Shown piece by piece: positions 1 through 7,558 of a stretch of DNA of 32,950 nt. The position numbers were made by a program, and so were the translations under genes. The DNA lies in contig CASFPS010000018.1 in assembly GCA_949296355.1 (NCBI GenBank), forward strand, positions 1-32,950, read 5' to 3'. How positions within the stretch are numbered: position 1 is the first letter of the stretch; each line of letters begins with the position of its first letter. Source of the DNA: an uncultured bacterium. GTDB lineage: Bacteria; Cyanobacteriota; Vampirovibrionia; Gastranaerophilales; Gastranaerophilaceae. The notes under the pieces were generated by a model. The model had not been told where the DNA came from. It did not search any database and saw only the letters and a list, made by a program, of their open reading frames with translations.

Positions 1-29
1 CTGCCGCCGCTCTAATTGTGCTTATAAAT

Positions 30-2465
30 CTAAGCTTCAGTTTTTTCTGATGACTTGCTTGGAATTCTCATTGCATAGAATGAACGGATTACAAATACAA
101 GAGCAACGATTAAGATTACAACGCCTGCAATCTTAGCGTGCTGTTTGAATGTCGGGTTGATAGCAATTTCCATTGCGAGCAAACCAAACAAAGTTGTGAA
201 TTTGATAATCGGGTTCATTGCAACTGAAGAAGTATCCTTAAAAGGATCACCGACAGTATCGCCGACAACAGTTGCGGCATGAAGGTCAGTACCTTTTTCG
301 TTCATATCAACTTCAACAATTTTCTTAGCATTATCCCAGCAGCCGCCTGCGTTTGCCATAAATACAGCCTGGAACAAGCCAAACACTGCGATAGCAATCA
401 GGTAGCTTACAAAGAATGATACCGGTGCTGAATTGTCACCTACAGGAGCTGACAGGCAGGCAAGTGCAAGTGCAAATGCAAACAATGCTATGAAGATATT
501 ATACATACCCTTTTGAGCGTATTGCGTACAAATCTTTACAACTTCTTTAGAGTTTGCAAGGTTTGCTCTCTTATCATCTGCTTCACCAAGTTTAATGTTG
601 TTTTTAATGAATTCAGTTGCTGAGTAAGCACCAGTTGTTACAGCCTGCATTGAAGCCCCAGAGAACCAGTAAATTACAGCACCGCCGGCAATGAAGCCAA
701 GAAGTGTATAAGGATTCAGGATATTCAAAATCATTTCAGGCTGAATACCCAATGTTTCCTTGATTACAAGAATCAAAGAGAAAATCATTGTAGTAGCACC
801 GACAACCGCTGTACCGATAAGTACAGGTTTTGATGTTGCTTTGAAGGTGTTTCCTGCACCGTCGTTTTCTTCTAAGTATGTTTTTGCATTTTCAAAATCA
901 GGTTTGAAACCATAAGCTTTTTCAATGCCGTCTGCAACATTCGGGATTTCTTCAATCAGTGATAATTCGTAAACTGATTGAGCGTTATCCGTTACAGGTC
1001 CATAGCTGTCAACAGCAATTGTTACAGGTCCCATACCGAGGAAACCGAACGCAACAAGACCAAATGCGAATACTGACGGATAAATCATTACACTTTCCGG
1101 AATATATAAGCTTGCAAAGTAAGCCAATCCCATTAAAAGTACAACAATTGCACCGATCCAGAAGGCAGAGAAGTTACCTGATACAATACCTGAAAGGATT
1201 GTAAGAGAAGCACCGCCTTCACGTGAAGCTGTAACAACTTCGTGGGTATGCTTAGCTTTAGGGCTTGTAAATACCTTGGTTGCTTCAGGAATCAATGCAG
1301 CGCCAAGAGTACCGCAGGAAATAATGATTGAAAGAATTAACCATAAGTTTGCGCCCATATCGCTTAATAAATAATAGCTTACACCGAATGTCATTAAAAT
1401 AGAAAGGATTGATGTAATCCAAACAAGGCTTGTAAGCGGAGCTTCAAAATCAAATCTCTTTTCTTTTGAAGCAAACGCTTTTGTAATGATGTTATTAACT
1501 CCGTAAGCAACAACAGAAGTAATAATCATCAAGAATCTCATTGTAAATATCCAGGCTAACAGTTGAACCTGATAGTCTTTAAATACGCCTAAAAGAATGA
1601 AGCTTACAAGAGCAACACCTGTTACACCGTAAGTTTCAAAACCGTCAGCAGTAGGTCCGATGGAATCACCGGCGTTATCACCTGTACAGTCCGCAATAAC
1701 ACCAGGGTTTCTAGGATCGTCTTCTTTGATACCAAATTGAATTTTCATCAAGTCTGATCCGATATCGGCAATTTTTGTAAAGATACCGCCTGCTACACGA
1801 AGAGCGGATGCACCTAAAGATTCACCGATTGCAAAGCCTATAAAGCAAGCTCCGGCAAGATGTCCCGGAACAAACAGGAGGATTACAAGCATCATAATAA
1901 GTTCTATAGACACAAGTAATACACCGATACTCATACCTGCTTGAAGAGGTATGTTAAGTATATTTACAGGATTTCCTTTAAGTGCGGTAAATGCAGTTCT
2001 TGAGTTTGCCAGTGTATTCATTCTGATACCAAACCATGCTACAAGGTAAGAACCGAGAATACCGAGAACTGACCAGCCAAGAATAATTAAAACTGATTTG
2101 AGCGCCATCCCTTGCAAATACCAGAAATAGAATGCAATACACAAACCAATTAAAACTTCTAAAGCAATAAGAAACTTACCTTGTTGTACCAGATAAGTCT
2201 TGCAGGTTTCAAAGATTGTGTTACCGACAGCACTCATAGCTTCGTGAACTTCAACTTTTTTTACATTTCTGAACATCCATAGTCCAAATAAAACACCCAA
2301 AACAGAAACTCCCAAGCCAATCAATAAAAGATTATAGCTTAATTCGCTTGCTGCTTTAATGTCAGGAACTACGAGAGATGCTTCTCCGGCAAAAGCCGGT
2401 GCGGTTAAAATCATTGCAAAAAGTGTACCAAACAATGATTTTAACATCGATTGTTTTTTTAGCAT
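30..2465 (-). CDS. hppA: Membrane-bound proton-translocating pyrophosphatase
   Basis: Integral membrane enzyme that couples hydrolysis of PPi to ion pumping across the cytoplasmic membrane. About 16 hydrophobic segments cover the 811 residues. The substrate-binding loop is clear: ADIGSDLMK, then EDDPRNPGVIAD, then GDNAGDSIGPTADGFETYG. The C-terminal half has a GDTVGDPFKDT loop. The stretch GNTFKATS places Lys at about residue 542 and Ser three residues on, where K+-dependent members have Ala and Gly, so a K+-independent type is predicted. The DIGSD variant (Ser instead of the usual Ala) suggests a divergent subfamily, so H+ rather than Na+ transport is an inference. The start was set at 2465, not further upstream, because AAGGAGAG lies five bases before that ATG. 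A signal-like helix with an Ala-x-Ala motif follows the start. The stop is TAG at 30-32. Confidence 0.95.
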   Translation of the reverse strand: MLKKQSMLKSLFGTLFAMILTAPAFAGEASLVVPDIKAASELSYNLLLIGLGVSVLGVLFGLWMFRNVKKVEVHEAMSAVGNTIFETCKTYLVQQGKFLIALEVLIGLCIAFYFWYLQGMALKSVLIILGWSVLGILGSYLVAWFGIRMNTLANSRTAFTALKGNPVNILNIPLQAGMSIGVLLVSIELIMMLVILLFVPGHLAGACFIGFAIGESLGASALRVAGGIFTKIADIGSDLMKIQFGIKEDDPRNPGVIADCTGDNAGDSIGPTADGFETYGVTGVALVSFILLGVFKDYQVQLLAWIFTMRFLMIITSVVAYGVNNIITKAFASKEKRFDFEAPLTSLVWITSILSILMTFGVSYYLLSDMGANLWLILSIIISCGTLGAALIPEATKVFTSPKAKHTHEVVTASREGGASLTILSGIVSGNFSAFWIGAIVVLLMGLAYFASLYIPESVMIYPSVFAFGLVAFGFLGMGPVTIAVDSYGPVTDNAQSVYELSLIEEIPNVADGIEKAYGFKPDFENAKTYLEENDGAGNTFKATSKPVLIGTAVVGATTMIFSLILVIKETLGIQPEMILNILNPYTLLGFIAGGAVIYWFSGASMQAVTTGAYSATEFIKNNIKLGEADDKRANLANSKEVVKICTQYAQKGMYNIFIALFAFALALACLSAPVGDNSAPVSFFVSYLIAIAVFGLFQAVFMANAGGCWDNAKKIVEVDMNEKGTDLHAATVVGDTVGDPFKDTSSVAMNPIIKFTTLFGLLAMEIAINPTFKQHAKIAGVVILIVALVFVIRSFYAMRIPSKSSEKTEA

Positions 2466-2510
2466 AAACACTCTCCTTTTTTGTGTGACACATAAAACAC
2501 TAACAGGAGT

Positions 2511-2540
2511 ATTATAATATAAACTCAAGAAATAGTACAA
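2511..2540 (-). promoter_or_regulatory. Probable promoter of hppA
   Basis: Reading the minus strand, TTGTAC at 2540-2535 and a perfect TATAAT at 2516-2511 are separated by 18 bases. This places the transcript start near 2504 and leaves a leader of about 40 bases before the ATG at 2465. The -35 box is weak. Confidence 0.5.
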
Positions 2541-2554
2541 TTGTTAACATAAAT

Positions 2555-2583
2555 TTGACAATCCTTTATGCTCTTGATATAGT
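2555..2583 (+). promoter_or_regulatory. Strong sigma70-type promoter upstream of tRNA-Leu
   Basis: A consensus -35 TTGACA (2555-2560) is followed after exactly 17 bases by TATAGT (2578-2583). The predicted start is near 2590, about 145 bases before the mature tRNA. The primary transcript would therefore carry a long structured 5' leader. Confidence 0.7.
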
Positions 2584-2633
2584 AGCAAATGTGGCTTTCG
2601 GATTGCAAAGCTGAAATATTGAAAACTAAATAC

Positions 2634-2719
2634 GGGCATGTGGTACTCTGACGAGGTCAAGTTGACTAAATGTCAAGTCGACCGAGAGGGGTAGACACGC
2701 TCAGGCTCTTTAAGAGCCT
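2634..2719 (+). other. Rearranged tRNA-Leu-like leader element with nested hairpins
   Basis: Bases 2634-2644 repeat exactly the first 11 bases of the downstream tRNA-Leu (GGGCATGTGGT). Bases 2690-2701 repeat its D-arm GGTAGACACGCT. In the real tRNA these two blocks are 5 bases apart; here they are separated by 45 bases. That insert folds into stacked stems: CTCT/AGAG, GGTC/GACC (2655-2658 with 2680-2683), then TTGAC/GTCAA around TAAAT (2662-2676). A perfect hairpin AGGCT-loop-AGCCT follows (about 2703-2719). No T-arm or 3' acceptor strand is present, so this is not a functional tRNA. It could be a tRNA relic, a processing leader or an integration scar. Confidence 0.45.
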
Positions 2720-2734
2720 TTGACAGATAAGTAT

Positions 2735-2816
2735 GGGCATGTGGTGGAATGGTAGACACGCTAGTCTTAGGAACTAGTGCGCAAGCGTGGGAGTTCGAGT
2801 CTCTTCATGCCCACCA
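2735..2816 (+). tRNA. tRNA-Leu (anticodon UAG)
   Basis: The 7-bp acceptor stem pairs GGGCATG (2735-2741) with CATGCCC (2806-2812), followed by A and an encoded CCA. The anticodon stem CTAGT/ACTAG closes a seven-base loop with TAG at 2768-2770. A class II long variable arm (TGCGCAAGCG) precedes the T-arm with GTTCGAGT. Sequence and structure are canonical for leucine tRNA. It borders a strip of mobile-element debris and may have served as an integration site. Confidence 0.95.
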
Positions 2817-2821
2817 TTTAT

Positions 2822-2847
2822 AAAAAAGAGCCGAAAAGGCTCTTTTT
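2822..2847 (+). terminator. Rho-independent terminator after tRNA-Leu
   Basis: Stem AAAAAGAGCC / GGCTCTTTTT around a GAAAA loop, ending in a T run, begins six bases after the tRNA CCA. Confidence 0.9.
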
Positions 2848-3309
2848 ATGTATATTTACACAGTTTGCGACGAAAAAGAATAAAACCCAAAATTTTTAAA
2901 AACAGGCTAAAGTCTTTAATTATCCGGGTTTTTAGAGGTTCGAGTCTTTTAACATATTCTGTCTTGCTAATCTTGTTTCAGCATCTTATCAGAAAGCAAA
3001 TATCATGCCCAATTGGTAAGACCCTGAAATAAATTCAGGGTGACACACGTTTTAATTAACATTCATAAGTTTTTTATAACAGTTTATGTTATTTTCTGAT
3101 GTAATATATGTTTGTTTAAAAGTCTATAATATTCTAAAAGTAAGACTGCTTCTGACTTTTTAGGTTCTTCAATCAGCTTTTTTTTATGCATCTCAAAAAG
3201 TTCAAACTTTGCCGCTTTACTACCACACCATTTAGTAGATTTTTAAAATTTAATCGGCATTACAATTAAGTTGTCACTCTAAAAATAAATAAAATATACA
3301 ACATTTTAA
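2848..3309. other. Gene-free stretch downstream of tRNA-Leu
   Basis: I see no credible gene here. It contains a T-arm-like scrap (GTTCGAGTCT at about 2939-2948) that matches 10 bases of the tRNA-Leu T-arm, one dispersed-repeat copy (2956-3048, listed separately) and AT-rich sequence. It is best read as decayed accessory DNA leading into the truncated recombinase. Confidence 0.6.
2956..3048. repeat. Dispersed intergenic palindromic repeat copy
   Basis: The core is an 8-bp perfect inverted repeat ACCCTGAA (3021-3028) / TTCAGGGT (3034-3041) with loop ATAAA, followed by GACAC. About 45 bases upstream lies CTTGTTTCAGCATCT, which looks like the partner half of the same element. Elements of this form (a Gln-Asp-Leu-like palindrome ending in CAGGGTGAC) occur as dispersed intergenic repeats in many bacterial genomes. 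Only one copy of this version is in the window, so repetition is inferred. Confidence 0.45.
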
Positions 3310-3576
3310 ATTACAAAAACAATATTTGCCCTCGTAGCCCAAATTGAAAGAGAGCTTATAAGCCTAAGAACACGTGAGGCACTGCATGCACGAAAGATAC
3401 AGGGGGTAAAATTAGGTCGCCCTTCTGGTAAAGGAAAATCTAAACTTGATGAGCATTCTGCCGATATATTACGGCTGGTAGCTCTACGTGTACCCAAAAC
3501 CATTATCGCCAAGCAGTACGGCTGTTCTGTAGGTAATCTGTACAACTTCTTGAACAGGCTGAATGAAGTTGCATGA
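3310..3576 (+). pseudogene. Truncated serine recombinase (resolvase/invertase), C-terminal part only
   Basis: An open frame without a usable start encodes IERELISLRTREALHARK, then GVKLGRPSGKGKSKLDE, then a helix-turn-helix-like LRLVALRVPKTIIAKQYGCSVGNLYNFLNRL, ending at TGA 3574-3576. This is the end of the long E helix and the DNA-binding domain of the resolvase/invertase family of small serine recombinases. The catalytic N-terminal domain (about 100 residues with the nucleophilic Ser) is missing. The frame is closed by TAA at 3307-3309, with no ATG in between. The fragment sits 490 bases from tRNA-Leu in an otherwise gene-poor strip. I read it as a relic of a mobile element, not an active enzyme. 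Confidence 0.85.
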
Positions 3577-3604
3577 CACAATTATTGTTTGCCTATGACT
3601 TTCT

Positions 3605-3937
3605 TTATATAGAGAATTTTCCTCTTATGTATTCAGCAATATTTCTAAATGGGTTATCCATGTGGTTATATACAATGGCATTTTCTTTTGGAGAAAACAT
3701 TTTCCCAGCTTGCATTACAGGCTTGCCATCTCTAAACATTGTTAAATTTAGACAATCATAAGGTTGTGAACGAGTTACTTCCATTTGCGTAAATCCAGCT
3801 TTATAAGGTGCTGTATTAGCCCCAAATGTGTACATTCTTCTGCCATTTTTAGCATATTCAATCAGTGTGCCATTTCGACACATTCTAGTGTTAATGACAT
3901 TTGGAATTTGTAGTAATAGACCTTTTATATTAGCCAT
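3605..3937 (-). CDS. Hypothetical protein, 110 residues
   Basis: I do not recognise this family. The ATG at 3937 is preceded by AGGAG eight bases upstream, which supports it as a real gene. The product is soluble-looking, with no signal peptide or membrane segment. It is basic near the N-terminus (INTRMCRNGTLIEYAKNGRRMY) and has a middle rich in aromatic and polar residues. It stands alone: the recombinase relic converges on it from one side and almost 1 kb without genes lies upstream. Its probable promoter (4112-4140) resembles that of the 60-residue gene at 16909. Cargo of a decayed mobile element is one possibility. Confidence 0.65.
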   Translation of the reverse strand: MANIKGLLLQIPNVINTRMCRNGTLIEYAKNGRRMYTFGANTAPYKAGFTQMEVTRSQPYDCLNLTMFRDGKPVMQAGKMFSPKENAIVYNHMDNPFRNIAEYIRGKFSI

Positions 3938-4111
3938 ATTGTTATCTCCTATTATTTACCATATTAACCGAAATTAAAATTGTGTAGCACGTTCTTGCAC
4001 CAGTCTAAGAAATTTCCACCCCCCTAATAGAGTTGTATACTCTATTACAACTTGCTATGTATCTGCCATTATCTTACTTTCCGATATAACATAGTCGTTA
4101 ACTACTTACTG

Positions 4112-4140
4112 TATATATAAAGTATTTTTGTCATAGAAAA
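4112..4140 (-). promoter_or_regulatory. Possible promoter for the 110-residue hypothetical gene
   Basis: On the minus strand TATATA (4117-4112) follows TTTTCT (4140-4135) by 17 bases. The block ACTTTATATATACA plus the nearby TAAG matches the promoter region of the gene at 16909. This similarity, more than the weak -35, supports it. It would give a leader of about 170 bases. Confidence 0.35.
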
Positions 4141-4866
4141 TTGCCATGTATATTAAGAAGTGTTAAGATAAGTTTACACAAAACCTTACATTGACCCATC
4201 GAGAAATTAGCTCAAATCCTTCTGTGTCAACAATTTTGCTGATACACTTAACATGAAAATTAAATCTGAGGTCAACAGCAGGGGCTACAACAAGAGCTTT
4301 TATTCTTATTGGTATAAACTTATGCATGAACTTCCTCAATCCACCTTAAAAGTCAGCGTAACTCAAAGTTTCGTTACACTTATAGAGGAGTAAGTAATAC
4401 ATAATGAATGTATCTTTATTTCCTTACGCATCTCAGAGTCCGCCCCTAGCTCGCATTCGCTCGCTTGTGGTGCAGACTCACTTGCACCAGCAACAAACTT
4501 CCACCCCTCACGCTTCGCTTGCTTCTATCAGTTTCACTTCAACCTTTCACATTTAGACATAAGATTTTTTTTCTTGACTTAATAACAGCCTATTACTAAA
4601 TAGACAGGAATTTTTATCAACAATTATTTTTATTTCTTCTCAAACACATACAATAGATATAGGAGGGTATGATATATATTAAATATATACCACTTACCAT
4701 AATATTAACTCTTACTTATTCACTGCTAAGAATGTCCATGAGATACGGTTTCAATTCAAGAAGTTCATGAACATTAAAAGTTCGAGTTCCGTCAACTTTC
4801 TCCCAATTACTTTTTCGGTATTAAAACCCCAAAAATTTTAAAATTTATTTTTTATAAGATTCCCCG

Positions 4867-4885
4867 CAAAAATATTTTTTACAGG
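4867..4885 (+). promoter_or_regulatory. Upstream AT palindrome ending in CAGG (copy 1 of 3)
   Basis: CAAAAATATTTTTTACAGG, with the palindromic core AAAAATATTTTT, ends 13 bases before the ATG of the tagged GNAT-like gene. Closely similar blocks precede two other tagged genes (9301-9318 and, on the minus strand, 22651-22632). The short distance to the ATG here does not suit an ordinary -35/-10 layout, so its role is unknown. A small inverted repeat CAGGTGTTTACCTG (4882-4895) overlaps its end. Confidence 0.4.
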
Positions 4886-4898
4886 TGTTTACCTGAAT

Positions 4899-5519
4899 AT
4901 GAATAATATTAGTTTTACAGGTATAAATATTTCAAACACCAATGTTTTGAACCACAAACTAAGCATTTTTAAACTTACGGAAATTGATAAACCATTTATC
5001 AATAGACTTGGAAATACAGTTGATTTAAAGAAGCTTTATCCCCAAATTACTAAAGATGAATTTACAATCTATGATTTTATATTAAAACGCGCTATTGAGA
5101 ATGCTAAAGATTCAGGTAAACAGAGCCTGCTGCTGAGCAGTGACGGCATTCCATGCGGAATTATGGCAAACAAGCATAAAAATACTACTCATTATGTCGA
5201 TTATATAACAACATGGGCTGTTGAGCCCAATAAGAAAACCCCTTTCGGCGCACAAATCTTATTTACTCAAATGTTTAGAGATTTCCTTAAAACAGGTGCA
5301 AATTTTATAGAACTTTATGCTATAAAGTTTGGAAACGCTATTTCTAAATACAGAAAAATCGGCTTTAAATCATACGGAGGAGATAATTATACGGAAATTA
5401 TGCGGATTAAACGAGAAGAGGTTGAAAAGAGTTATAACAAGCTTCAAGAAAAATTTAACCTGACTCAAGCAGACAGCAGCGAGGATTTAAACCTGTTTGA
5501 TATTTTAAAAATCCGATAG
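4899..5519 (+). CDS. GNAT-like acetyltransferase-fold protein with N-terminal ISFTG tag
   Basis: A 206-residue protein. Residues 4-8 (ISFTG) match the short F-[TK]-[GA] tag found near the start of three other proteins in this window. From about residue 75 the order resembles a GNAT N-acetyltransferase: a central strand LLLSSDGIPCGIMANK, the strand VDYITTWAVEP, a helix GAQILFTQMFRDFLKTGA, then IELYAI and the end motif AISKYRKIGFKSYGG, which matches the usual x-YxKxGF signature. The acetyl-CoA loop is not strongly recognisable, so activity is uncertain and the substrate unknown. No clear ribosome site precedes the ATG. The next Met is too far inside the fold, so 4899 is kept. Confidence 0.7.
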   Translation: MNNISFTGINISNTNVLNHKLSIFKLTEIDKPFINRLGNTVDLKKLYPQITKDEFTIYDFILKRAIENAKDSGKQSLLLSSDGIPCGIMANKHKNTTHYVDYITTWAVEPNKKTPFGAQILFTQMFRDFLKTGANFIELYAIKFGNAISKYRKIGFKSYGGDNYTEIMRIKREEVEKSYNKLQEKFNLTQADSSEDLNLFDILKIR

Positions 5520-5680
5520 GGAAAAGATATTTTTTGCACATCTGAGCTTTTCGCCACTGTTTGCAAATACAACATTTATAATGCCAAACCAGCAGTCCGG
5601 CTTACCAGCCCAATTAATCCCTCCCCAGCATTTACCCCTTGTAACAAAATCTTTACAATAAGACTTGTCAAATAAAAAGG
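5505..5680 (-). other. Open frame without start codon, unclear relic or repeat
   Basis: The 207-base gap between the GNAT-like gene and rpmB contains a minus-strand frame rich in Trp and Cys (KCWGGINWAGKPDCWFGI), closed by TAA at 5507-5505. It has no ATG before an upstream stop, and it is codon-aligned antisense to the last codons of the GNAT gene. The block GGGGTAAATG inside it recurs at 8190-8205 and 32710-32724. It may be a decayed gene end or a copy of a dispersed intergenic repeat. Confidence 0.25.
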
Positions 5681-5693
5681 TTTAATGTAAACT
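5665..5693 (+). promoter_or_regulatory. Probable rpmB promoter
   Basis: TTGTCA (5665-5670), 17 bases, TAAACT (5688-5693), with a leader of about 27 bases before the L28 ATG. Confidence 0.5.
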
Positions 5694-5726
5694 TGAATTA
5701 CACTGGTAGAAAGAAGGAATATAATT

Positions 5727-5918
5727 ATGTCTAAAAAATGTGAAGTATGTGGTAAAACACCTTTAAAAGCTGCTAAATTAACATTCTCTCATAAACAAAT
5801 TGTAAAAAGACAGTCACCTAATTTACAAGAAATCAGAGTTAATGTAAACGGTCAGGCAAAGAAAATGACAGTTTGTACTTCTTGCTTAAGAGCAGGCAAA
5901 GTTCAGAAAGCTGTTTAA
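5727..5918 (+). CDS. rpmB: 50S ribosomal protein L28
   Basis: Large-subunit ribosomal protein of 63 residues. It starts MSKKCEVCGKTP and ends in VCTSCLRAGKV, the typical L28 pattern. Cys5-x2-Cys8 and Cys50-x2-Cys53 make it the zinc-ribbon form. The basic middle KQIVKRQSPNLQEIRV fits rRNA binding. AAGGA nine bases before the ATG sets the start. It is monocistronic, with its own promoter and a strong terminator directly downstream. Confidence 0.96.
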   Translation: MSKKCEVCGKTPLKAAKLTFSHKQIVKRQSPNLQEIRVNVNGQAKKMTVCTSCLRAGKVQKAV

Positions 5919-5936
5919 GATTATTTTATTTAAATT

Positions 5937-5972
5937 AAAAAAAGAACCGGCTTAATAAACCGGTTCTTTTTT
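5937..5972. terminator. Bidirectional terminator between rpmB and tlyA
   Basis: Stem AAAAAGAACCGG / CCGGTTCTTTTT with loop CTTAATAAA. A runs and T runs on both sides let it serve the convergent rpmB and tlyA transcripts. It overlaps the tlyA stop codon by two bases. Confidence 0.92.
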
Positions 5973-6780
5973 AATCCAGAGTTTTGTGTGCGGTATCTAC
6001 AACAGAATCTATATCAACTTCTATTTCCGGCTCAACTGTCGAAAACCAGACCAGATATTCAATATTTCCGGCAGGTCCTTTTATTGAAGAAAAAGTCAGC
6101 CCTTTGATAAAATACCCGAGAGATTTAATGCAAGCAAGAACATTATTTATTACCGCTTTATGAGTATTTTTATCTTTAACCACCCCGCCTTTTTCAACAA
6201 GCTCTTTTCCTGCTTCAAACTGCGGTTTTATAAGACAAATCATCTCATGAAACTCCGGATTCATAAGTATTTTAAGATTCGGAAGGACTTTTTCCAGTGA
6301 GATAAAAGAAAGATCTGAGACCAGTAAGTCTGCTAAAGGCTCGCCTTCTGCATAAATATCCTTCTTTGCGCAAATCTTAAGGTTTGTTTTTTCAATTGTT
6401 TTGACCCGGCTAGAGCTTCTGATTTTCCAGTCTAACTGTCCGTACCCCACGTCAACAGCGTAGACAAATTTAGCGCCGTTTTGCAAAAGACAATCTGTAA
6501 ACCCGCCGGTTGAGGCGCCTGCATCAAAACAAATACGATCTTTTACTTCAACATCAAAACTTTCCAGAGCTTTTTTGAGCTTAAACCCGCCTCTTGAAAC
6601 GAACGGCATTGATTTGACTTTTAAATCATACTCTTTTTCGGGATTAATCTGAAAACCTGCCTTTGTAATAACTTCCGTTCCAATCATAACATTGCCGGCA
6701 AGGATTGCAGCAGCTGCTTTACTTTTGTTTTCAAAATATCCTAAATCTACAAGGTATTTGTCCAGACGTTCTTTTTTCAA
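5971..6780 (-). CDS. tlyA: TlyA family rRNA 2'-O-methyltransferase
   Basis: 269 residues. Residues 1-60 form an S4 RNA-binding domain (ERLDKYLVDLGYFENKSKA...AGNVMIGTEVITKAG). An FtsJ-like methyltransferase follows, with the entry motif PFVSRGGFKLKKAL, SAM motif I CFDAGASTGGFTDCLL, and DLLVSDLSFISL further on. Family members methylate 16S and 23S rRNA 2'-hydroxyls; the older name is hemolysin A. The start codon is TTG (6780-6778), overlapping the TGA of tatD by four bases, so translation is probably coupled. An AAAGG lies about 11 bases upstream. It is the last gene of the minus-strand operon. A hemolytic role should not be assumed. Confidence 0.92.
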   Translation of the reverse strand: MKKERLDKYLVDLGYFENKSKAAAAILAGNVMIGTEVITKAGFQINPEKEYDLKVKSMPFVSRGGFKLKKALESFDVEVKDRICFDAGASTGGFTDCLLQNGAKFVYAVDVGYGQLDWKIRSSSRVKTIEKTNLKICAKKDIYAEGEPLADLLVSDLSFISLEKVLPNLKILMNPEFHEMICLIKPQFEAGKELVEKGGVVKDKNTHKAVINNVLACIKSLGYFIKGLTFSSIKGPAGNIEYLVWFSTVEPEIEVDIDSVVDTAHKTLD

Positions 6781-7541
6781 ATTTTAAAAAACCTTTCTGC
6801 ATTTTCTGTTGTTATGCCGGTTAATTCATCAAGCGGCATTTGCCTTATCTTTGCAATTTCTTCCGCAACAAACTTTACATAAGCCGGATAGTTTGTTTTG
6901 CCTCTATAAGGAACCGGCGTGAGATACGGCGAATCTGTTTCCAGGACTAACTTCTCCAGCGGAACTTCACGCGCAACATCTTTCATCTTAACCGCATTTT
7001 TAAAAGTTACAACTCCGCCGAGCGCAATATACCAGCCCTGCTTTACACACTCCCTCATAAATTCAACACTGCCTGAAAAACAGTGGAATAAAACATCTGA
7101 AGTTTTGTTATTCTCAAGAAGTATATCATAACTGTCTTTATGAGCGTCTCTATCGTGCACAACAACCGGCAGTTCCAGCCTGTTTGCAAGTTTGATTTGC
7201 TTTGCAAAAACCTCTTTTTGTAAATCTGCAAAAGATTTATCCCAGTAATAATCAAGCCCGATTTCTCCGACTGCCTTAACTTTTGGATTCTTTGCAAGTT
7301 CTACCATCTTATTTTCTACTTCCGTAGTATAAGAAGCGGCTTCTGACGGGTAAATTCCAATCATTGCCCAGAGATTTTCATCTCTTTGGGAAGTTTCAAT
7401 AACTTTTTCCATTAATCCTGCTTCTACAGAAGGAACAACTGCTTTTTTTACTCCGTATTCATTCATCTGCTTAATAATTTCCTCAACAGGAATTTCAAGC
7501 ATATCAATATGTGCGTGCGTATCTATCAAATAATCTTTCAT
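6777..7541 (-). CDS. tatD: TatD family metal-dependent deoxyribonuclease
   Basis: 254 residues, the usual TatD length. TIM-barrel metallohydrolase with the metal ligands in place: His9-x-His11 (DTHAHID), Glu in VGEIGLDYY, His in VVVHDRDA, His in LFHCFSGS, and Asp in LETDSPYL followed by TPVPYRGKTNYPAYV. Members have 3'-5' exonuclease activity on DNA and act in DNA turnover. It is third in the operon pfkB-like, nuclease, tatD, tlyA, 17 bases after the nuclease gene and overlapping tlyA by four bases. Confidence 0.94.
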   Translation of the reverse strand: MKDYLIDTHAHIDMLEIPVEEIIKQMNEYGVKKAVVPSVEAGLMEKVIETSQRDENLWAMIGIYPSEAASYTTEVENKMVELAKNPKVKAVGEIGLDYYWDKSFADLQKEVFAKQIKLANRLELPVVVHDRDAHKDSYDILLENNKTSDVLFHCFSGSVEFMRECVKQGWYIALGGVVTFKNAVKMKDVAREVPLEKLVLETDSPYLTPVPYRGKTNYPAYVKFVAEEIAKIRQMPLDELTGITTENAERFFKI

Positions 7542-7558
7542 AAAAAAATTATATCACG

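Larger units (their letters stand above)
3938..4898. other. Gene-free 0.96-kb accessory stretch
   Basis: No convincing gene. Contents seen: an 8-bp inverted repeat TAATAGAG/CTCTATTA (4025-4047), possibly an operator or hairpin upstream of the gene ending at 3605; an imperfect direct repeat beginning TTGCACCAG and ending TTCCACCCC at about 3994-4023 and 4483-4511; and a locally GC-richer patch at 4435-4520. Two small mutually exclusive frames also occur: minus 4327-4163 (54 residues, ATG with GAGGA five bases before it) and plus 4253-4393 (46 residues, no ribosome site). I would not call either without homologues. Confidence 0.5.

Noticed and set aside
959-1204. 81-codon plus-strand frame inside hppA
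   Set aside because: Antisense to a conserved pyrophosphatase coding region, with no ribosome site and low-complexity translation.
2703-2719. Possible suppressor-like tRNA anticodon arm with UUA
   Set aside because: The stem and seven-base loop fit, but T-arm and acceptor strand are missing, so it cannot be a tRNA.
3306-3581. 91-codon minus-strand frame over the recombinase relic
   Set aside because: The plus-strand frame gives a clear serine-recombinase C-terminus; the minus frame is its shadow.
4403-4555. 50-codon plus-strand frame in the GC-richer patch
   Set aside because: No ribosome site, odd composition and no recognisable motif.
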